Assembly: GCA_015064555.1 (NCBI GenBank) | Contig: SVRZ01000024.1 | Location: forward strand, 1-38,060 | Direction of reading: 5' to 3' | DNA length: 38,060 nt | From: Oscillospiraceae bacterium | GTDB taxonomy: Bacteria > Bacillota > Clostridia > Oscillospirales > CAG-272 | Shown: positions 1-7,855 of the stretch, piece after piece | Layout: every line of letters starts with the position of its first letter | Numbering within the stretch: the stretch's first letter is position 1 | Notes under the pieces: generated by a model | The model's input: the letters and a program-made list of their open reading frames with translations, nothing else | Told to the model about the DNA's origin: nothing | Database searches by the model: none | Made by a program: the position numbers and the translations under genes

Positions 1-95
1 AAGTTTGCCCATCACTTCGCCGTCAGGCGAAACTTCACTCACGAAGTGAACTTCACTATCAGAGATAACTTCACTTGCCCAAAGGGCAAACTTAG
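1..95. repeat. Array of mini-hairpins with an 18-bp period
   Basis: The word ACTTC recurs at positions 14, 32, 50 and 68, an exact 18-bp period; the last three copies read ACTTCACT. Between the copies sit short, different inverted repeats: TTCGCC/GGCGAA (16-31), TTCACT/AGTGAA (34-50), TATC/GATA (57-67) and TTGCCC/GGGCAA (75-89). The outer ends AAGTTTGCCC (1-10) and GGGCAAACTT (84-93) also pair. The constant linker with variable small palindromes suggests an intergenic repeat family rather than a single terminator. Function is unknown and the array is cut by the window edge. Confidence 0.7.
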
Positions 96-96
96 T

Positions 97-128
97 TAGC
101 GTGATACTCCGTTAAGAGTATCACGCTA
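97..128 (-). terminator. Hairpin downstream of the phosphoesterase gene
   Basis: A perfect 13-bp stem (TAGCGTGATACTC / GAGTATCACGCTA) with a 6-nt loop lies 14 nt past the stop codon of the minus-strand phosphoesterase gene. It lacks a proper U-tract on the minus strand, so it may be an imperfect terminator or an mRNA-stabilising hairpin. Confidence 0.45.
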
Positions 129-142
129 TATCATGTACTCTT

Positions 143-1177
143 TTATTTCAATATTATTCTCGCAAGCATTCCGGCTTCGTGATAGGGATTTCCCGAAATT
201 ATGTACTGAGGAATATATGCGGATACCCTTTCTCCGCCGCGGTCGTAAGAAGCAACCACCTCCGAATAGAACTGGCTATGCCAATGACCTGCGAATATTG
301 CTTTAACCACGTCGGCATTCTTCGTGATGAGATCATAAACCTTTTCTGTACTCTCATCGCATCTCTCTGCGCCGCCGACTATCGTAGGATCTGAGCCTAT
401 CCTTATGCTTTTGTATGCACCGCCGTTTTCGATAATTGCCCTTACCTCGGTTTCCATAGGGTTTTTGCTTACAACAGGCTCGTGCTGGAAGATAAGAATG
501 ATTTTTCCCTCTTCCCTTGCTCGCTTTATATCCGTCTGTAGCTTTTCAACCTGGCAGGGAAGATATTTGCTCTGACTGTTATCCAACACAACGGCTATGA
601 TTTTCCCTGCAAGCTCACGCGAATAATAGTGTATATCGTGCGGCCAAACGGCTCTGAGCATATCAAGTCGTTCCTCAAGCGGAAGAAGATCGGGCTTTTT
701 GGTTTGCATTTGCTTGGTGTAGTCGTGACCTCCGAGTGCAACCATAGCATCCGGGTATTTATTGAAAAGGTTCGCCTTTGTATAATTAAGAGAGCCTGAT
801 GACATATAGTCAAGCGTATCTCCGAGAACCACGGTGGCATCGCAGAAGTCACAGGCCTCAAGCGCTTTTGCCGCAGGGATCACCCACTTTAAATTCTCGG
901 GCCATATTCTGCACTGCTCGGTATACGCAAGCTCCTCGTCAAGACGATCCTGCTGATTGCAGACGTTAAAATGAAGATCGGCAACAGCACCAATTATAAA
1001 AGGCGTTTCAAATCCAAGTCCGAAATCCAGATTTATATCGGCAACAAGCTGTCTTGTGGTCTTGAGCCTGTACATATCATAATGCGGATCGGGGTTGTAT
1101 ATCAGTCTTGGAGGTATAGATACAAATTCTTCCCTCTCCTGTGAGAAAAACCACTCTCTTTCTTTTAAGCTTTTCAT
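143..1177 (-). CDS. Calcineurin-like metallophosphoesterase
   Basis: A 344-aa protein with the metallophosphoesterase fold, which uses a two-metal centre to hydrolyse phosphomono- or diesters; the substrate cannot be told. Visible motifs in order are DLH (Asp67, His69), GDTLD (119-123), GGHD (149-152), QHEP with His231, and GHWH (His297, His299). The usual third motif is GNH[DE]; here the metal-binding Asn is replaced by Gly150, which may alter metal binding. There is no signal peptide or membrane segment, so it is probably cytoplasmic. The ATG at 1177 is preceded by GAGGAAA. The gene stands alone, divergent from the PadR operon, with its own promoter (1221-1249) covered by a perfect 18-bp palindrome. 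Family is clear; the role is open. Confidence 0.85.
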   Translation of the reverse strand: MKSLKEREWFFSQEREEFVSIPPRLIYNPDPHYDMYRLKTTRQLVADINLDFGLGFETPFIIGAVADLHFNVCNQQDRLDEELAYTEQCRIWPENLKWVIPAAKALEACDFCDATVVLGDTLDYMSSGSLNYTKANLFNKYPDAMVALGGHDYTKQMQTKKPDLLPLEERLDMLRAVWPHDIHYYSRELAGKIIAVVLDNSQSKYLPCQVEKLQTDIKRAREEGKIILIFQHEPVVSKNPMETEVRAIIENGGAYKSIRIGSDPTIVGGAERCDESTEKVYDLITKNADVVKAIFAGHWHSQFYSEVVASYDRGGERVSAYIPQYIISGNPYHEAGMLARIILK

Positions 1178-1212
1178 TTTTTATTTCCTCATATTCTGTA
1201 ATATTTTACCTG

Positions 1213-1249
1213 GTGTTATAAGTATAACACATCATAACAGAAAATGCAA
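1213..1249 (-). promoter_or_regulatory. Phosphoesterase promoter with overlapping palindrome
   Basis: On the minus strand a -35 TTGCAT (1244-1249) and -10 TATACT (1221-1226) are separated by exactly 17 bp. A perfect inverted repeat, GTGTTATA-AG-TATAACAC (1213-1230), covers the -10 element and looks like a repressor operator. The remaining 1250-1365 stretch up to the PadR promoter shows nothing else recognisable. Confidence 0.6.
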
Positions 1250-1365
1250 TAAAGGTTGTAAATTATCCCATATGATTTATTCCGTTTATTTTCCCATTCT
1301 GCTTTTCACTGATACGATCACTGATACAACCGCAAGAGATTTATCTTAATTTTTTTGAAAAAAAC

Positions 1366-1399
1366 TTGACAAATACAATACTTCGTGATATGATGTATT
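1366..1399 (+). promoter_or_regulatory. PadR operon promoter and likely autoregulatory operator
   Basis: TTGACA (1366-1371) and TATGAT (1389-1394) are 17 bp apart, a near-consensus sigma-A promoter. AATACA (1372-1377) and TGTATT (1394-1399) form an inverted repeat that brackets the spacer and overlaps the -10. PadR proteins typically bind dyads of this kind at their own promoter, so autorepression is inferred. The SD sequence AAGGAGG follows at 1404-1410. Confidence 0.7.
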
Positions 1400-1418
1400 A
1401 CGTAAGGAGGAGTATTGC

Positions 1419-1745
1419 GTGGATATACAGTTAAAAAGAGGTCTTTTGGACGTGTGCGTATTGGCAGCTATTAAAAATGAAGATTCATACGGCTATAAGA
1501 TAATAAAGAATATGAAGCCTTATATCGAAATGTCGGAATCTACTTTATATACAATTCTTAAAAGGCTGGAGCTTGCCGGAATGCTGACGGTATATACATC
1601 CGAGCATGGAGGAAGGCTTCGGAAATATTATCACATAACCAAGGCGGGACTCGGACGCATCGAGGATTTCAAGCACGAGTGGAGCGAGGTCATGTCGATA
1701 TACCAATTTGTTATAAAGGAGGACTTAATCTGTGAACAAGCTTGA
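1419..1745 (+). CDS. PadR-family transcriptional regulator
   Basis: A 108-aa winged-helix repressor of the short PadR class. It opens with the typical MDIQLKRGLLD segment and carries the SYGYKI, SESTLYTILKRLE (recognition helix) and YYHITKAG (wing) elements. Translation begins at GTG 1419, 8 nt after a perfect AAGGAGG. It is the first gene of a four-gene operon; PadR next to DUF1700 and DUF4097 genes is a recurrent Firmicutes arrangement in which the regulator is thought to control the cell-envelope genes behind it. The 3' end overlaps the next gene by 14 bp, implying translational coupling. The likely ligand is unknown; autoregulation is suggested by the dyad over its promoter. Confidence 0.92.
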   Translation: MDIQLKRGLLDVCVLAAIKNEDSYGYKIIKNMKPYIEMSESTLYTILKRLELAGMLTVYTSEHGGRLRKYYHITKAGLGRIEDFKHEWSEVMSIYQFVIKEDLICEQA

Positions 1746-2319
1746 ATTTATCGGTAAGCTCAGAGGCAAGCTGATCGATCTTCCTTATGAGGAAGTGCGG
1801 GAAAGACTCAATTTTTATTCCGAAATGATATCCGATCGGATGGAGGACGGACTCACTGAGGATGATGCAATTGCCCAAATCGGCTCGGTGGATGCAATAG
1901 CCTCCGAGATCAGGAGCGAATTTCTTTCGGGCAAAAAGGTCGGCGTCGCCGCGAAGGAGAAAAGGCATAGAAGAGTATGGGTAGGAGTGCTTATCGGGCT
2001 TGGATCTCCCTTATGGTTATCACTTATGATTGCCGCACTTGCCGTCATACTTTCGCTTTATGCCGTTTTGTGGTCTGTGGTAGCGGCGCTTTGGTCCGCG
2101 GTTCTCGCACTTGCGGTGGCAGGTGTAGCAGCGATCCCGGGAGCTCTCATATTTGCTATAAAGGGCAACCCTCTTGCCGCGCTTGGATTTTTGGGAATGG
2201 GCGCTTTCAGCGCGGGACTTGCGGTGTTCGCATTTTACGGAGTGCTATTTGCAACCAAGTGGGCTGCCTTTATCACAAAAAATGCGTTTCTTTGGATAAA
2301 AAATAAATTCAGAAGATAA
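1732..2319 (+). CDS. DUF1700 / HAAS-domain membrane protein
   Basis: A 195-aa protein. The N-terminal 70 residues (NKLEFIGKLRGKL, then YSEMISDRMEDGLTEDDAIAQIG) match the HAAS/DUF1700 helical domain that accompanies PadR regulators. From about residue 80 onward there are four hydrophobic segments separated by short loops, and the protein ends in a basic KNKFRR tail. The start is GTG 1732, inside the end of padR, with AGGAGG at 1717-1723. The N-terminal part probably sits in the cytoplasm and may contact the PadR repressor, acting as a membrane-linked sensor or anti-regulator; that is inference from gene linkage. Family assignment is firm, biochemical role unknown. Confidence 0.88.
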   Translation: MNKLEFIGKLRGKLIDLPYEEVRERLNFYSEMISDRMEDGLTEDDAIAQIGSVDAIASEIRSEFLSGKKVGVAAKEKRHRRVWVGVLIGLGSPLWLSLMIAALAVILSLYAVLWSVVAALWSAVLALAVAGVAAIPGALIFAIKGNPLAALGFLGMGAFSAGLAVFAFYGVLFATKWAAFITKNAFLWIKNKFRR

Positions 2320-2335
2320 GGAGATAACACAAACC

Positions 2336-3370
2336 ATGAAGAAAATTTTCATGACGTCCGGAGCGGTAATGCTCATGGGATGTATTCTGTTTCTGGTCGC
2401 ACTAACGATGTCAGGTTGTAGCTTTGTCAACATTTTTTCAGACAAGCTCGATACCAATTCATATGATATAACCGAATCGTTTTCGGATATATCCGTGAAT
2501 GCAGATACGGCAGATATCACGTTTCTTCCCTCCGAGGACGGCATATGCCGGGTCGTTTGCCGCGAGAGCAAGCGTCTGACACATACCCCCTCAGTCGAGG
2601 ACGGTAGGCTCACAATAACCTGCAGCCGCAAAACAAAATGGTATGACCATATCATGGCATTTGACAACAGCTCTGTCACCGTATACCTTCCCTCGGAAAA
2701 ATACGGCAGACTTGCCGTAAGCGCAAGTACAAGCGACGTAAAGATACCTAAGGATTTCTCATTCGATAGTATTGAGATATCCCTCAGCACGGGTGACGTT
2801 ACTTCACACGCATCTGCTGATGAAGCAATAAAAATAACCGTAAGCACCGGCAAGATCCTTCTTGGCGATATATCTGCATCAAGCCTTGAAGTCGGGACCT
2901 CCACAGGTGACATAACACTTTCAAAGATTACTCTTTCCGGTGATCTTATCACCTCGGTATCTACCGGAGATATTAAGATATCCGATCTTACCTGTCAGAA
3001 TCTCAGCTCGGACGGAACTACCGGAGATATAGATTTCAATAACGTTACCGCATTTGGCGATCTCACCGTAAACAGGTCTACGGGAAAAACGAATATGACA
3101 AGCACCTATGCTGCGAAATTCTCGATAGAAGCCGACACGGGTAAGGTTATGATAAGCCGATGCGATGCGGACGAGGTGATGATAAAAACGAGCACGGGCG
3201 ACGTTACGTGTACTTTTATGAGCGAAAAAATAGTCTATACCGACACATCTACAGGCGATATAGACATCGAGAGATCAGCCACAGGCGGAATCTGCGATAT
3301 AACCACGAGCACAGGTGATATAACGGTAAGATTTGCGGGCAATTCGGCAGACGGCGGTGAAGATCAATGA
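2336..3370 (+). CDS. DUF4097 beta-repeat lipoprotein
   Basis: A 344-aa exported protein. Residues 1-30 form a signal peptide ending in TMSGC, a plausible lipobox, so the mature protein is probably lipid-anchored at Cys28. The rest is a ladder of short beta-strand repeats marked by the word STGD or STGK (about ten copies such as TSTGDITL, VSTGDIKI, TSTGDIDI), the hallmark of the DUF4097 / putative adhesin beta-helix family. DUF4097 proteins co-occur with PadR and DUF1700 and are linked to envelope-stress responses. The gene starts 16 nt after the DUF1700 gene, with AAGGAGA as SD, and its stop overlaps the next start by 4 bp (ATGA at 3367-3370). Confidence 0.88.
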   Translation: MKKIFMTSGAVMLMGCILFLVALTMSGCSFVNIFSDKLDTNSYDITESFSDISVNADTADITFLPSEDGICRVVCRESKRLTHTPSVEDGRLTITCSRKTKWYDHIMAFDNSSVTVYLPSEKYGRLAVSASTSDVKIPKDFSFDSIEISLSTGDVTSHASADEAIKITVSTGKILLGDISASSLEVGTSTGDITLSKITLSGDLITSVSTGDIKISDLTCQNLSSDGTTGDIDFNNVTAFGDLTVNRSTGKTNMTSTYAAKFSIEADTGKVMISRCDADEVMIKTSTGDVTCTFMSEKIVYTDTSTGDIDIERSATGGICDITTSTGDITVRFAGNSADGGEDQ

Positions 3371-3711
3371 AGCATTATATGCGCCTTAACCCCGAGCCCT
3401 TCGAGCTTATAAGAAGCGGTAAAAAGACGGTGGAGTTAAGACTCTTCGACGAAAAGCGGCGGCTTTTAAAGATCGGAGATGAGATAGAGTTCACCTGCAC
3501 AAATATCGACACGGGGTGCATCGTATGCCGCGTTGAGGAGCTTTACAGGTTCGACTCCTTCCGGGAGCTCTATAAATCCCTGCCTCTTTCAGAATGCGGC
3601 TACACCGAGGATAATATCTCCTCCGCATCATATAAGGATATGGAGAAATATTATAGCCCCGATGAGCAGAAGAATTACGGAGTGGTCGGAATAAAGCTCA
3701 GGCTGATCTGA
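3367..3711 (+). CDS. ASCH-domain protein
   Basis: A 114-aa cytoplasmic protein with the ASCH (PUA-like) fold. The diagnostic G-x-K-x-x-E-x-R pattern is visible at residues 18-25 (SGKKTVELRLFDEKRR), followed by KIGDEIEFTC and a conserved C-terminal GVVGIKL strand. ASCH domains are proposed RNA- or modified-nucleoside-binding modules; some have hydrolase activity on modified nucleosides. It is the last gene of the PadR operon, coupled by an ATGA overlap to the DUF4097 gene, an unexpected partner for an envelope module. Whether it belongs functionally or is a passenger cannot be decided. A strong terminator follows at 3748. Confidence 0.8.
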   Translation: MKHYMRLNPEPFELIRSGKKTVELRLFDEKRRLLKIGDEIEFTCTNIDTGCIVCRVEELYRFDSFRELYKSLPLSECGYTEDNISSASYKDMEKYYSPDEQKNYGVVGIKLRLI

Positions 3712-3747
3712 GGCGATCTGCGCAAACGCTACGTCTGCAACATATAC

Positions 3748-3790
3748 AAAATGAGTGAGACAAAAATCTGCCTCACTCATTTTGCTTTTA
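3748..3790. terminator. Bidirectional terminator between convergent operons
   Basis: A perfect 12-bp stem, AAAATGAGTGAG (3748-3759) and CTCACTCATTTT (3772-3783), with a 12-nt loop. It has T-rich sequence on the plus side and the matching A-run on the other, so it can end both the ASCH operon and the M23 operon. Confidence 0.85.
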
Positions 3791-3854
3791 AAGGTCGTGC
3801 CCAAATGACACATCCGTTTTTATCATATTAGTTCATAATACATATCGCTTTCGA

Positions 3855-5927
3855 TCAGGCATCACCGACCACGACCGCCTCCGTTATGGGGTTTATCGCT
3901 TTACCGTCAGGGGCCTCAGCCACAAGATGCACGTGTGCATCTGCGCTTGCCTCTAAGGGGATGGTATTACCTACCGTGCCGAGCTTATCGCCCGTAACCA
4001 CCACATCTCCCACACTGACTAAGATCTCGCCGAGAGAACAATAGCAATACTTATAGCCGAATGTGTTCTGTATGATGACGTACTTTCCGTTTGTCGAATT
4101 ATCGCCGACCTCAACTATCCGACCGCCTGCGATGGCATATACGCCTTTATCACGCACCGATGGCAGGTAATCCACCGCAAGGTGAACTCGGTAGTCATCG
4201 GTAGTGGCATTATATATAGGAGCCTCGCTGTAAGGAGTAAGGATCTCTCCGGCGGTAGGCGCTGTGTAGAATTTCGGATCGATCGCACGATTGGATCCGC
4301 TACCGTAATTCGGATCCCTCAATGAGAAATGAAGGTGCTCACCCGCCGAGCTCTCATGCTCAAACGACGTACCTACAGTTCCGATAACCGTTCCCATACT
4401 AACGTTATCACCAAACGCTACACGTACCTCTCCCAGCGAATCATAGCAATATATGTATCCGAGCGAATCTGTTACCTCCACTCTGCCGTCTCTGATGCTT
4501 GTAACTGTGCCTTTAGAAACCGAGTATACCCTTTTATCCTCGCCGGTAGGCTTGAAATCTATCGCATAATGAGCAGTAATAGTACCGTAAACATCTGTGA
4601 AGTCCGAATAGCCAAGTATAACCTCGCCGTCTACCGGGAGGATGCCGGCTATGCAGTTGAACGCGGGGGTCGTGTTAGATTTTCTTTCGGTATAGGTGCC
4701 GTTATCAAACTTGTAGGTAACTCTTATACTATACACGCCTGCCTTCATTCCGGAGAAGGAGAGCGCAGACACATCCTCGCCCGTAAGAGTAAATACAACA
4801 TTCCCTCTTTCGTCAATAAGCTCTACTTTTTCGAGCTCGGAGATACTGTTATATCTTGCAAGATCGAATCTTACTGTATCACCTTGAACGTTTATATTGG
4901 TATCAACGAATATTTCGGGATCAAGCGAGATATCCTTTTGCGAAAGAACTCGACCATACTTACCGTTTGAGTCTAATGCATCGTATACCGCCACTACAGC
5001 GCATTTATATTCTTTGCCACCCACAAGACCTTCTATAAGAATTCCATTCTGGGGCTCGCCTACGGATATCTTCTTATCTGCGACTATTCCATTCTTACGG
5101 TCATAGACTATGACGTATGCGCTTCCGCCCGATTTCTCTATGAGCCCCGCGACGTCCTCGACCTGTGCATTAAGCACGATTGAATTGTAGCTGTAAGATT
5201 TTATATTCACCACTCCTTTAGGAGTACGGGTAGTGCCGACTGCTACGTTGACCGTCTGCTCGCCTTCCATCTTAACGTCCTTTATATCCTTGCCATCCAC
5301 GTACTTTATGGCATCTATCGTATAGGACACTATGTTTTGTGCGGTGCCAACGTTGGTGCGGAGGACAATATGCTCCATATCAGAGCCCTCCTCGAACATA
5401 TAAGAGGAATACTTCTCTCCGTTCAGAGTGAAGGAAAGTATTTCAAAGTTATCCGGGTTATCAATATGAACGGTTATGAGAATTTCCTCACCCGGCTTTG
5501 CATAATAATCGTATACGACGCCCTCGGTGAATCCGTATCTCTCCTTGATTGCTGCATTAAGCGACTTCTCCGCATTTATAACAACCGGCTTATATACGAA
5601 TTTGACATTGCTGTTTACGGTGCTTGCAGTGAGGGTTGCATTGAGCGATTCGGGCATCTCGGCTGTATCCGATGGAATAGAGGCAACCGTCATTCCCGTA
5701 TACACGGGTACCTCCTTTTTGCCTGCAAACATTATCACCGCAAATACTGATGTTATCAGTAGCGCAAAGCACGCCGCAATAGCCGTAATTCCCTTATGGT
5801 AATAAAAAAATCCGCGTTTTTTCAGTAACATTATGTATTTTATCCTCTCTTCGGTTGCTTCATTTATATATTTTTCGTCTATGCCCGATATAGAATCGAG
5901 GCTTATTCTTTCGCTGCGCTTCATCAT
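3855..5927 (-). CDS. Membrane protein with two degenerate M23/LytM domains
   Basis: A 690-aa single-pass protein. Residues 1-45 are cytoplasmic and charged, 46-69 form a transmembrane helix, and the rest is extracellular: Ig-like/fibronectin-like segments to about 430, then two M23 (LytM) domains. In the first, His453 and Asp457 (HYAID) and His531/His533 (HLHFS) are kept; in the second, His582/Asp586 (HLAVD) and His665/His667 (HVHL). In both, the catalytic Y-x-H is replaced by YDSLGE or YCSLGE, so peptidoglycan hydrolysis is doubtful and a binding or scaffold role, as in SpoIIQ-type proteins, is more likely. The start overlaps the sigma-factor stop (ATGA at 5924-5927), suggesting a membrane anti-sigma or wall-sensing partner. 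This functional link is inference. Confidence 0.82.
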   Translation of the reverse strand: MMKRSERISLDSISGIDEKYINEATEERIKYIMLLKKRGFFYYHKGITAIAACFALLITSVFAVIMFAGKKEVPVYTGMTVASIPSDTAEMPESLNATLTASTVNSNVKFVYKPVVINAEKSLNAAIKERYGFTEGVVYDYYAKPGEEILITVHIDNPDNFEILSFTLNGEKYSSYMFEEGSDMEHIVLRTNVGTAQNIVSYTIDAIKYVDGKDIKDVKMEGEQTVNVAVGTTRTPKGVVNIKSYSYNSIVLNAQVEDVAGLIEKSGGSAYVIVYDRKNGIVADKKISVGEPQNGILIEGLVGGKEYKCAVVAVYDALDSNGKYGRVLSQKDISLDPEIFVDTNINVQGDTVRFDLARYNSISELEKVELIDERGNVVFTLTGEDVSALSFSGMKAGVYSIRVTYKFDNGTYTERKSNTTPAFNCIAGILPVDGEVILGYSDFTDVYGTITAHYAIDFKPTGEDKRVYSVSKGTVTSIRDGRVEVTDSLGYIYCYDSLGEVRVAFGDNVSMGTVIGTVGTSFEHESSAGEHLHFSLRDPNYGSGSNRAIDPKFYTAPTAGEILTPYSEAPIYNATTDDYRVHLAVDYLPSVRDKGVYAIAGGRIVEVGDNSTNGKYVIIQNTFGYKYCYCSLGEILVSVGDVVVTGDKLGTVGNTIPLEASADAHVHLVAEAPDGKAINPITEAVVVGDA

Positions 5928-6514
5928 ACCTCAATTCCCTCCTTACTTAGTTTTCCGCGAAGCCTTCCGCGAAGTCTCTCAAGATCGCGATAAACCGTTT
6001 TCTCGCTGACGCCGAGCATTTCGGCAATATACTTGACTCTGTCGCAATAATAGTATCGCGATATGAATACAAATCGCTCGCGCTTGCCTATCTCGGCAAG
6101 AAAGCTATTGAGAACCTCGGTTATCTGCTTTATAGCATAGTCCTCCTCGACCGATGCATCGGCAACAATACAGTCGCCCAGCTCCTCAAGAGAAACTATA
6201 AGCTCCGATGGAACTCTGCGGGATGCACTTTTTTTCCTGTATTTACTGATTGAAATATCCCTCATTATTTTCGAGAGAAATGCCTGAAATATCGACGGCT
6301 TTTCCGGCGGTATCCTATTCCAGGTGGAGTAGTAGGTGTCGTTTGCACACTCCTCGGAATCCCACGTGTCGTGAAGAATATTATATCCTATCGTTTTGAG
6401 ATACCTACCGTACTTACTGTCGGTCTCGGATATTGCCTTTTCATCACGGTCAAAGTACATTTTGATGATCGACTCATCCGAAAGCGGTACTTTCTTCTTG
6501 TCAACTGCTTGCAT
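5924..6514 (-). CDS. RNA polymerase sigma-70-family factor (ECF-like)
   Basis: A 196-aa protein. An N-terminal region 2 (ALSDESIIKMYFDRDEKA-like opening, through DTYYSTWNRIP and ISKYRKKSASRRVP) is followed by a region 4 helix-turn-helix at about residues 150-190 (VKYIAEMLGVSEKTVYRDLERL). It redirects RNA polymerase to a special set of promoters. I start it at ATG 6514 because AGGAG stands 7 nt upstream; an upstream in-frame extension to 6589 has no SD. It is co-transcribed and overlapping with the dual-M23 membrane protein, the normal layout of sigma/anti-sigma pairs. A near-consensus promoter lies at 6680-6708, leaving a leader of about 160 nt. Confidence 0.85.
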   Translation of the reverse strand: MQAVDKKKVPLSDESIIKMYFDRDEKAISETDSKYGRYLKTIGYNILHDTWDSEECANDTYYSTWNRIPPEKPSIFQAFLSKIMRDISISKYRKKSASRRVPSELIVSLEELGDCIVADASVEEDYAIKQITEVLNSFLAEIGKRERFVFISRYYYCDRVKYIAEMLGVSEKTVYRDLERLRGRLRGKLSKEGIEV

Positions 6515-6679
6515 ATGCCACTCCTTTTTTTCTTGGGTGAAGGAATAAATCCCTCTCTGATTTGCGCAGACCGTCCTTTTATATATCAAGTCCGCTCATA
6601 AATATATGCCGCAGAAATTTTCATAATCTGACATATTTTTTCAAAGTAAATAAAAAATTGCACCGTTGCTCGTTATTTA

Positions 6680-6708
6680 ATTATACCACACGGGAAGGGG
6701 TAAGTCAA
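6680..6708 (-). promoter_or_regulatory. Promoter of the sigma/M23 operon
   Basis: On the minus strand TTGACT (6703-6708) and TATAAT (6680-6685) are separated by 17 bp. This housekeeping-type promoter gives a 5' leader of about 160 nt. No second, clearly different promoter for autoregulation was recognised. Confidence 0.7.
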
Positions 6709-6885
6709 TCGCCTCGGTGCTTTCCGTGACCAAAACCGGAATTTTCAGGAAGCAGCAAGAATGTATTGATCAAAATCACCGTTATTTGTTAATAGAATTT
6801 TAATTTTAGTGTTTCATATTGCTTTTTTCTTTCGGTTGGTATAAAATAACTTGTAGTTATCAAAATGTCGCGAAAGGAGAACACC

Positions 6886-7716
6886 GTGAAAAAAATTTAT
6901 CGACTGCTTGCCTATGAGATAAAAGCGCCTAAGACATTCGGTCTTTTTCATCTGACCTTTGCCGCAATCATCGCGTTTACAACGGCAAAGCTATGCAAAA
7001 GAGCACCCAATGATACCGAGCGGCGCGAGCGAAAAACAGCACTTATCTTTTGGTTGATACTCCTTTTCTTCGAAACATATAAGCAAATAATTTACTCGGT
7101 AAGTCTCCAAGGAGATGAGTTTATATGGCAATATGCCTGGGGTTCATTCCCCTTCCAGCTCTGCTCTATGCCCCTATACGTGTTGCCTTTTATCGCATTT
7201 TTACCGAATGGACGGCTACGCGAGAGCTTCGTCGCATTTTACGGCAGCTATATCCTTCTCGGAGGTCTGGCTGTATGCGTATATCCCGGAAGCGCTTTTA
7301 CCGAAACGCTCGGTGTAAATATACAGACTATGGTCTGGCACGGCTCTCAGGTAATATTGGGCATCTATTTCAACGTAAATCGCTTTGCAAATGATGATAC
7401 CATAACCCCGAAAGGTCAGCTTCTTTTGGCTTTTCCGCTCTTTCTTTCCTCGGTATCGATCGCCGTTATTCTGAACGTGGTCATTCAGAATATGCTTGAT
7501 TCCATCGGAATATCCGAAGTATTCAATATGTTTTATATAAGCCCTTATCACGAATCCATCTTCCCGATACTCGATAAGCTGAGCGTCTCTGCACCGTACC
7601 CCCTATTCATTTTAACCTACGTAACCGCTCTTACAGTCTTTTCTTTCATACTGCTCTTGGCATGCAAAGCAGCAGTATTGCATGCTTGCCATAAAGCTGA
7701 AGTCAAAAATATTTAA
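6886..7716 (+). CDS. YwaF-family integral membrane protein
   Basis: A protein of about 276 aa with six to seven hydrophobic segments. It carries the features of the YwaF/TMEM164-like family: an FPFQLCSMPLYVLPF helix near residue 90 and a TMVWHGSQVILGIY helix near 155. Members are uncharacterised in bacteria. I place the start at GTG 6886, 6 nt after AAAGGAG; the ATG at 6865 has no SD. A possible extended -10 (TGG-TATAAA, 6837-6845) lies upstream. The gene stands alone and ends in a very strong terminator. A decayed second copy lies at 23938-24172, so this gene was once duplicated in the neighbourhood. Localisation is clear, function unknown. Confidence 0.75.
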   Translation: MKKIYRLLAYEIKAPKTFGLFHLTFAAIIAFTTAKLCKRAPNDTERRERKTALIFWLILLFFETYKQIIYSVSLQGDEFIWQYAWGSFPFQLCSMPLYVLPFIAFLPNGRLRESFVAFYGSYILLGGLAVCVYPGSAFTETLGVNIQTMVWHGSQVILGIYFNVNRFANDDTITPKGQLLLAFPLFLSSVSIAVILNVVIQNMLDSIGISEVFNMFYISPYHESIFPILDKLSVSAPYPLFILTYVTALTVFSFILLLACKAAVLHACHKAEVKNI

Positions 7717-7763
7717 AAAACCTTCCGTTTTGCAAATCATCGTTTGCAAAACGGAAGGTTTTT
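7716..7763. terminator. Long-stem terminator with TTTGCAAA apex
   Basis: A perfect 21-bp stem with loop TCATCG; the arms end in TTTTGCAAA and start with TTTGCAAAA, and the right arm ends in TTTTT. It can serve both the YwaF gene (+) and the peptide/giant-protein operon (-). The same apex occurs in the terminators at 24181 and 34923. Confidence 0.9.
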
Positions 7764-7855
7764 GCTTGTTTTAACTTATGTTCCGCAGCTTTCTGCTAAT
7801 TTAATCATCAAGTGATCTCATCCGCAAAGCAACGGATCTTGCCGAATTGGTTTTC

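Noticed and set aside
1-95. CRISPR array
   Set aside because: The 18-bp units with 8-bp linkers and palindromic contents are far too short, and no cas gene is nearby.
2245-2952. Minus-strand frame of about 235 codons opposite the DUF4097 gene
   Set aside because: Antisense to a well-supported operon gene; no SD or recognisable domain.
3855-5927. Active M23 endopeptidase
   Set aside because: Both domains lack the Y-x-H catalytic histidine, so catalysis is not claimed.
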